A stretch of 53,572 nt of DNA from IMG/VR virus record IMGVR_UViG_3300028399_000009, positions 1 to 53,572 of that record; one strand, 5' to 3'. Under the pieces are notes generated by a model. It was not told the DNA's origin and ran no database searches. It worked only from the letters and a program-made list of their open reading frames with translations. Each line of letters starts with the position of its first letter. The first letter of the stretch is position 1. The translations under genes were made by a program, and so were the position numbers. The DNA comes from a virus. This document shows, piece after piece, positions 49,521-53,572 of this stretch.

Positions 49521-49715
49521 ATGCTGAAAAGAAGAGAAAACCTGAAGCGGTTACAGCAGTTGGAAAGACAGAGTAAGATAATATTTTTACAGGATGGGGA
49601 GGGGAGAGAGTTTGTATTTGATAAAGATAATAAAGATTTATATAGAATATACAAAATAAAAATAGAGAATAAGGGAGGGGAGCAAGTATATGTAGATCTA
49701 AGAAAAGTTAATTAG
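49521..49715 (+). CDS. Hypothetical basic protein (64 aa)
   Basis: LKRRENLKRLQQLERQSKIIFLQDGEGREF then a short strand region. Basic helix at the start, perhaps nucleic-acid binding. First gene of the last early operon, right after the palindromic operator. Function unknown. Confidence 0.6.
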   Translation: MLKRRENLKRLQQLERQSKIIFLQDGEGREFVFDKDNKDLYRIYKIKIENKGGEQVYVDLRKVN

Positions 49716-49727
49716 GAGGTGTGTGAT

Positions 49728-50006
49728 ATGGTAAAGGTTGATCTAAGAAGAAAGATACATAAAGAGATAATAAGACTGTTCTTTTTCTCTGGATTGACTC
49801 CAGAGGAGCTTTTTTATTTTATAAGAGATAATAGTATAGAAGATATAAAAAGATTTTTAGATATTTCAGACATTACAATAGATTATATAAAAAGCCTTAA
49901 TCTATCTTCATTTATGAGTTATTTTTACAAATTTATAACAAATAAACATAAGTATTATAAGCGAAGCAAATTTGCTAAAAATCTTATAAAGGAGGTAAGG
50001 ATATGA
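49728..50006 (+). CDS. Hypothetical protein (92 aa)
   Basis: Helical (RKIHKEIIRLFFFSGLTPEELFYFIRDN), ending with a basic stretch (YYKRSKFAKNLIKEVRI). A small inverted repeat CTCTGGA-N5-TCCAGAG is inside the gene. ATG 49728 follows AGGAGGTGTGAT. Unknown function. Confidence 0.6.
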   Translation: MVKVDLRRKIHKEIIRLFFFSGLTPEELFYFIRDNSIEDIKRFLDISDITIDYIKSLNLSSFMSYFYKFITNKHKYYKRSKFAKNLIKEVRI

Positions 50007-50206
50007 GGGTAAAGCTTTCTGGTTATGTGGATGGACATATAGACTATGTGAATTTTGAGAAGGAAATAAATAATATAGAAGATCTTATAGGAGGGATAAA
50101 AGAATTTGAGGAAATACAAAAAGATCTAATAGTTGAATTTTGGGATTTGAAATTAGTTGTTTTTAATGAGCAGGGTAAAATAGTTTATTCTTTCAGGTTG
50201 CAATAA
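50003..50206 (+). CDS. Hypothetical acidic protein (67 aa)
   Basis: MRVKLSGYVDGHIDYVNFEKEINNIEDL and FWDLKLVVFNEQGKIVYSF. Two strand regions around an acidic helix. ATGA overlap with the gene before. Unknown function. Confidence 0.55.
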   Translation: MRVKLSGYVDGHIDYVNFEKEINNIEDLIGGIKEFEEIQKDLIVEFWDLKLVVFNEQGKIVYSFRLQ

Positions 50207-50228
50207 AACTTTTAAAGGAGGTGAAGGT

Positions 50229-50597
50229 ATGATTACAAAGGCTATTGTTCTTTCAGAAGCGGAGTTTAATATGTTGGTTAATGATATTTTTGAGAATTTT
50301 ATTGAAGAACATATTAATGATTATATTGTAGATGATGAGATAATATTCTCCCCTCCTGATGAATTAAAAGATTTTTATAAAAAATTTGAGGATTATATTT
50401 ATGCTGAATATGATTTTATACTTGAAAATGAAGGAGTAGATATGATAATGGTGTATTATAATGATGACTGGAAAGAAATAAACAGAAATGAGGATTTTGT
50501 TTATTTAGTTATAGATAGTTTGGGTATTTTTCAAATTGAAAAATTTATTCAGGATATTGAGGATTACACAGGTTTGGAGGTGGGTATAGATGAGTGA
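50229..50597 (+). CDS. Very acidic protein, possible DNA mimic (122 aa)
   Basis: A 122-residue protein very rich in Asp and Glu (LVNDIFENFIEEHINDYIVDDE; YKKFEDYIYAEYDFILENEG; FIQDIEDYTGLEVGIDE). Such composition is typical of phage DNA-mimic proteins that block restriction or other host DNA-binding enzymes. No motif ties it to ArdA or Ocr, so this is inference from composition and early location. Confidence 0.55.
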   Translation: MITKAIVLSEAEFNMLVNDIFENFIEEHINDYIVDDEIIFSPPDELKDFYKKFEDYIYAEYDFILENEGVDMIMVYYNDDWKEINRNEDFVYLVIDSLGIFQIEKFIQDIEDYTGLEVGIDE

Positions 50598-50695
50598 TAT
50601 TATAGTTTATTGGTGATACTGTTTATATTTATCCTCATGATGGTAGTTCAGTTTGGTGGATAGTATTTAATTTAAATAAGGAGGTGCAGACATGA
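50590..50695 (+). pseudogene. Short gene broken by +1 frameshift
   Basis: ATG 50590 opens MSDIIVYW and stops at TGA 50614-50616. Shifted by one base at TTATTGGTGA, reading continues coherently GDTVYIYPHDGSSVWWIVF and NLNKEVQT to 50695, ending in ATGA overlap with the next gene as real genes here do. Together this would be a ~35-residue protein. Either a base was gained or lost (mutation or sequencing error) or a +1 shift is programmed. Confidence 0.45.
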
Positions 50696-50976
50696 GGTTG
50701 TTAGAGGAATTTACACAAAAATTGAAAATGTTAGAAGATCAGTTAAATAAGAATAATAAGGATTACTTTATATTTATTGAAGGTTTAGGTTGTGATTATA
50801 GACTTAGAATAAAAGTATATCAGTATAAAAATAAAAATGAATTCAAAGAAGTATATAATGAAAAACATATAATAAGTGATAAAAATGTAGAATATATAAT
50901 AAAAGCTAAAAATCTCATAGAAGCAAAGAAAATAAAAAATGAAATTGAAAATCTGATTAAGGAGGTGCTAAAATGA
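50692..50976 (+). CDS. Hypothetical charged protein (94 aa)
   Basis: LLEEFTQKLKMLEDQLNKNNKD then YFIFIEGLGCDYRLRIKVYQYKNKN and a closing helix (IEAKKIKNEIENLIKEVLK). Unrecognised. AAGGAGGTGCAGAC precedes ATG. Coupled by ATGA to the small membrane peptide that follows. Confidence 0.6.
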   Translation: MRLLEEFTQKLKMLEDQLNKNNKDYFIFIEGLGCDYRLRIKVYQYKNKNEFKEVYNEKHIISDKNVEYIIKAKNLIEAKKIKNEIENLIKEVLK

Positions 50977-51053
50977 TTATAGAGTATATTTTTGATTTAG
51001 TGTTTTTTATGGGGATAGCTGTTATTATTCTTATCTTAATAGACTTAATTTAA
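50973..51053 (+). CDS. 26-aa membrane peptide
   Basis: MIIEYIFDLVFFMGIAVIILILIDLI, a 26-codon gene with a full AAGGAGGTGCTAAA ribosome binding site and an ATGA overlap with the gene before. It would form one membrane helix bounded by acidic residues. With the 29-residue peptide at 1343 it is one of two tiny membrane peptides in early operons. Confidence 0.65.
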   Translation: MIIEYIFDLVFFMGIAVIILILIDLI

Positions 51054-51065
51054 GGAGGTGCAGTT

Positions 51066-51359
51066 ATGAGAAATATAAAAGAAATTTTAAAGGAAATGGA
51101 AGTTATAGACATATTTAAGGACAGTAAAGGCTATTTACTTGTTTTTAATGATAGTTTTTACATTAATAAAGAAAACTGGGGGTATAATATGGTATCAATA
51201 AATAAAAATGGCTGGTATCATTGTCATGGTCATTATTTTCCTGATGAAGATAATAAACATTTAGGAAAAAGAATAAATGTTAATAAAATACCCAAAGATT
51301 TGAAAAAGCTAATTATTGATTATTATGAAACTGTTTATAAGGAGGTGCAAAATGTTTAA
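51066..51359 (+). CDS. Hypothetical protein (97 aa)
   Basis: MRNIKEILKEMEVIDIFKDSKGYLLVF, then NKNGWYHCHGHYFPDEDNKH with a His/Cys cluster. Not recognised. AAGGAGGTGCAGTT precedes the ATG. Overlaps the next gene by 8 nt. Confidence 0.58.
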   Translation: MRNIKEILKEMEVIDIFKDSKGYLLVFNDSFYINKENWGYNMVSINKNGWYHCHGHYFPDEDNKHLGKRINVNKIPKDLKKLIIDYYETVYKEVQNV

Positions 51360-51636
51360 AATAGAAGTCATGAAATTTAAACCTTTAGATAAAGATTACT
51401 TTTTAGTTTATTTAGAATTAAACAAATATATTGAAAGTGATAAGTATAATTATGCAAGATTTATTTATATATATGATGATAATAAATTTATAAACATAAG
51501 ACCTAAATATTTTTTAAGTGAGAAATATAAAAAGATATTAGAAAAAGAATTTAGAAAGTTTAATAAAAAGATAAAAAAGGAAATAAATAATATGATAGAT
51601 TTTGTTTATTATACTCTAAAGGAGGTGCAAATATGA
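51352..51636 (+). CDS. Hypothetical protein (94 aa)
   Basis: MFKIEVMKFKPLDKDYFLVYLEL, then a basic helical end (KYKKILEKEFRKFNKKIKKEINN). ATG 51352 is fixed by AAGGAGGTGCAAA; a longer frame from 51316 overlaps the previous gene. ATGA coupling to the next gene. Unknown. Confidence 0.58.
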   Translation: MFKIEVMKFKPLDKDYFLVYLELNKYIESDKYNYARFIYIYDDNKFINIRPKYFLSEKYKKILEKEFRKFNKKIKKEINNMIDFVYYTLKEVQI

Positions 51637-51824
51637 GAATAAGACTTGTGGTTGTAGAATATGGGAGGGTAATAAAAGAACAAATAACAACAACAGACTG
51701 GTTTATAAAAAAATACACAAATATGACAAAGGAGGAGAAAAAAGAGCTTGAAAAAGAAATAAAAGAAAAAGGTTACACATATTTTGAAATTGATACTTGC
51801 CTTATATATCTTTATGAAGAATAG
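51633..51824 (+). CDS. Hypothetical protein (63 aa)
   Basis: MRIRLVVVEYGRVIKEQITTTDWF followed by a Lys/Glu helix (TKEEKKELEKEIKEKGYTYFEI). Not recognised. AAAGGAGGTGCAAAT site. Confidence 0.55.
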   Translation: MRIRLVVVEYGRVIKEQITTTDWFIKKYTNMTKEEKKELEKEIKEKGYTYFEIDTCLIYLYEE

Positions 51825-51835
51825 GAGGTGCAAGT

Positions 51836-52105
51836 ATGTTTAAAATTTTAGCAGTGGTTACAACTCCAGAAGGGGAAGACATTTTTTCTGAGAAGACAGT
51901 TGACTTTAATGAAATACCTGATGAAATAGTAGATATAATAAATACCTTGCCTGATAATGTAGAATACAGCTTTTATATGGAGGATAAGAAAGGAAATAAA
52001 ACATTTCTTATTAATTCAGATATTGCCAAACTTATTAAGAAAAATAAAATGAAAAAATATATTGATCTTCTGTTAGATGAATGGGTATTTCCTCAGATCA
52101 TATGA
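51836..52105 (+). CDS. Hypothetical protein (89 aa)
   Basis: MFKILAVVTTPEGEDIFSEKTVDF, an acidic helical middle, then NKMKKYIDLLLDEWVFPQII. Last gene of the rightward early operon; a pyrimidine tract follows at 52144. AGGAGGTGCAAGT site. Unknown function. Confidence 0.58.
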   Translation: MFKILAVVTTPEGEDIFSEKTVDFNEIPDEIVDIINTLPDNVEYSFYMEDKKGNKTFLINSDIAKLIKKNKMKKYIDLLLDEWVFPQII

Positions 52106-52404
52106 ATCCTGAACTTACTGAACTTATAGAGATTTTTTATATGTTCCCCTCCTCTCCTCTCTTCTTTTCTTATCCCTTATTTTAATATTCATATATAAGG
52201 GTATTTTTATATGATTATATAGGATTATTACTTTATCTAAATATAAGGATATTCTTATATTAAATTTTGACATATTACCATATCTGAATATCATAAATGT
52301 CTTATCCCTAAGCTTCATACGTGTGATATAAGGATAAGTATATGATCATACCTGTGGGATAGAAATATGACATAGATCATATAAACAATATAATATATAA
52401 GTAA
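52106..52404. other. Non-coding spacer with pyrimidine tract and palindrome
   Basis: Contains a purine-poor tract at 52144-52176 (TTCCCCTCCTCTCCTC and onward) that may end the early operon. It also has AATATAAG-N6-CTTATATT at 52240-52261 and a TTGACA (52267-52272) with TATCAT (52289-52294) as a possible promoter. The palindrome uses the same TATAAG half-site as the early operators but in reverse order. No gene is seen. Confidence 0.5.
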
Positions 52405-52410
52405 TATACT
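52405..52410 (+). promoter_or_regulatory. -10 box abutting start of gene 52418
   Basis: TATACT at 52405-52410 ends 7 nt before ATG 52418, so RNA would begin on or beside the start codon. No clear -35 box is found at the right distance. Confidence 0.4.
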
Positions 52411-52417
52411 GTATAGT

Positions 52418-52813
52418 ATGGGAGGAAATAAAAATATAAGGGATCTATTTCAAAAAGAGATAAATATATTTTCTGGGGAGGTAGAATACATATATAAAAA
52501 AATAATAATAACAAATCACAGTATAAAAAGATATAAAGAAAGAATACATAATAATGAAGATATATATTTAGCTCTTATAATAATTGAGCATGATAATATA
52601 ATAAATTTTATAGAAAAAAAAAACATAAATAAATTAGAGGAAGGGGAATTTATTGAATACATAATAAAATATAAAGATATAAAATTTAAGATAGTAATAA
52701 GAAAATGTAAATATAACATAGATAAATATGTGATTAAAACAGTAAAAATATATAATTACATAGATTATAAAATACATAAATATAAATCTCAATCTATTTT
52801 TAATATTAATTAA
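52418..52813 (+). CDS. Hypothetical protein with HSIKRYKER motif (131 aa)
   Basis: A very basic, Ile-rich protein (131 residues). ITNHSIKRYKERI resembles the TxHAxxRxxER motif seen in several small phage and toxin-like families, with strands after it. The ATG is followed at once by GGAGG (codons 2-3) instead of being preceded by it, as at 848, so translation may be leaderless. Function unknown. Confidence 0.55.
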   Translation: MGGNKNIRDLFQKEINIFSGEVEYIYKKIIITNHSIKRYKERIHNNEDIYLALIIIEHDNIINFIEKKNINKLEEGEFIEYIIKYKDIKFKIVIRKCKYNIDKYVIKTVKIYNYIDYKIHKYKSQSIFNIN

Positions 52814-52905
52814 TCTCTATAAATCTTCTAATCATCATGAGCAGGAGTATAATATATAAATAGTTTAGAATATAATGAATTGTTTATTATATGACAAAAA
52901 TCATA

Positions 52906-52933
52906 TTGACAAAGTATAAAAGGGTAATAAGAT
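52906..52933 (+). promoter_or_regulatory. Promoter of gene 52967
   Basis: TTGACA at 52906-52911 in the shared TATTGACAAAGTA context, with TAAGAT at 52928-52933 (16-bp spacer) as the best -10. The leader ends in TTAGGAGGTGTCAACC before ATG 52967. Confidence 0.6.
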
Positions 52934-52966
52934 ATAGGGGACAAAATCTTTTAGGAGGTGTCAACC

Positions 52967-53422
52967 ATGGAGAAAGTAAGGGAAGTTAGGAAGACAAGCC
53001 TTACGGAAGTCCTCTCTCTTAATGCGGGAGAGGAATACACATATGATTATTGTATGGGAGGGAAGGTTGACAAGTGGGAGGTAACAATAATTTTGAAAAA
53101 TGGGAGGAAGGTTGATTTACCTATTTATCATGAGTGCCATGAGTATGGGAGTAACCATGATCCTAACTGGGAAAGAGGAGAGAGGAAGTGCATCGGAGAG
53201 GTTTTAAATGAGTTTAATATTAAACCTGAAGATATTAAGGAGGTTATAGTTTATAATTATTATTATTGCAGTTGGGAAGATTATGGGGAGGAGGATAAAG
53301 AGATAATATATATAGTTGAAGATACCTTTAATATAGAAGATATAAGAAGAGAAATAATAGAAAAAATAAAAGATATGAATGAGCAGGATATATTGAATCT
53401 TTATTACAAGTTCTTTTATTAA
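52967..53422 (+). CDS. Hypothetical acidic early protein (151 aa)
   Basis: A 151-residue protein with a Cys/His-bearing middle (YHECHEYGSNHDPNWERGERKC) and an acidic helical end. No known family recognised. ATG 52967 is 7 nt after AGGAGGTG. Its coding sequence holds TCCTCTC-N11-GAGAGGA near 53010-53034. It is richer in G than most of the genome. It is monocistronic, next to the circle junction, grouped with 129 and 848 by layout. Confidence 0.65.
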   Translation: MEKVREVRKTSLTEVLSLNAGEEYTYDYCMGGKVDKWEVTIILKNGRKVDLPIYHECHEYGSNHDPNWERGERKCIGEVLNEFNIKPEDIKEVIVYNYYYCSWEDYGEEDKEIIYIVEDTFNIEDIRREIIEKIKDMNEQDILNLYYKFFY

Positions 53423-53456
53423 TCCCCTCCCTTCCCTCCCTTTTTATTTTTTTTTT
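53423..53456 (+). terminator. Pyrimidine/T tract spanning the circle junction
   Basis: A C/T-only run (CCCCTCCCTTCCCTCCC) followed by T5-A-T10 directly after the stop of gene 52967. Part of it is also the start of the left end, so on the circle it separates genes 52967 and 129. It resembles the tracts at 387, 52144 and 33477 (minus). Confidence 0.5.
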
Positions 53457-53572
53457 GTTTTCCCACATATAAGAATATTATTATATATTAATTATTTAAT
53501 AATATTGACAAGGTAATAATATGATATATACTGAAGATATGAAAAATTTTAAGGAGGTGATTATCATGAGAA
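53439..53572. repeat. Right copy of terminal redundancy
   Basis: Repeats 1-135 with one T missing in the homopolymer. It includes the promoter of gene 129 (TTGACA at 53505-53510) and the first two codons from ATG 53566, where the window ends. The true unit length is about 53438 bp if the map is circular. Confidence 0.9.

Overview
The window is one complete tailed-phage genome of about 53.4 kb, very AT-rich. It carries a short terminal redundancy: bases 1-135 recur at 53439-53572, with one T fewer in a homopolymer run. The map is therefore circular, either a closed assembly or terminally redundant DNA. I see no integrase, lysogeny repressor, tRNA or CRISPR array, which fits a lytic phage. Capsid and tail genes are of the HK97/siphovirus type (portal, prohead protease, HK97-fold capsid protein, tail tube, frameshifted tail chaperone, tape measure, J-like tip protein).

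The host looks bacterial: promoters are TTGACA/TATAAT-like, ribosome binding sites are strong (AAGGAGGTG), and there is a T4-type lysozyme. A probable two-component spanin pair points to a host with an outer membrane. Arginine codons are almost all AGA/AGG, ATA and TTA dominate, and CpG is strongly depleted (I count 2 CpGs in the 1125-nt capsid gene). This fits a low-GC Gram-negative bacterium, perhaps thermophilic (Aquificota-like), but the host cannot be fixed from sequence alone.

Layout. (1) 52106-2347, across the circle junction: small monocistronic genes, most with their own promoter. Several contain GC-rich perfect stem-loops inside the coding sequence. This zone also holds a repeat-rich non-coding stretch (1450-2347) that is a candidate origin or packaging region. 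(2) 2363-29293, plus strand: a RepA-like ATPase, then packaging, head, tail and adhesion genes. A clear acyl carrier protein gene sits inside the tail-tip/fibre cassette, and a fibre protein is built from about 17 copies of a 20-residue repeat. (3) 37418-29274, minus strand: replication and recombination genes (SSB-like, LAGLIDADG endonuclease, RecA-like, primase-helicase, RuvC-like resolvase), then the lysis cassette at the distal end. (4) 37532-52105, plus strand: 5'-3' exonuclease, dUTPase, nucleotide kinase, ThyX, dCMP deaminase, ParB-like protein, family B DNA polymerase, an FAD-oxidoreductase-like protein, a DnaQ-like exonuclease, and many small proteins.

A palindrome CTTATA-N5-TATAAG lies 9-10 bp upstream of the -35 box at four TTGACA promoters (37.4 kb minus; 38.4, 42.0 and 49.4 kb plus). 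This looks like a shared operator for the replication and early operons. The most unexpected items are the tail-embedded acyl carrier protein, this operator set, the flavoprotein-like gene overlapping the DNA polymerase, and the hairpin-rich genes at the circle junction.
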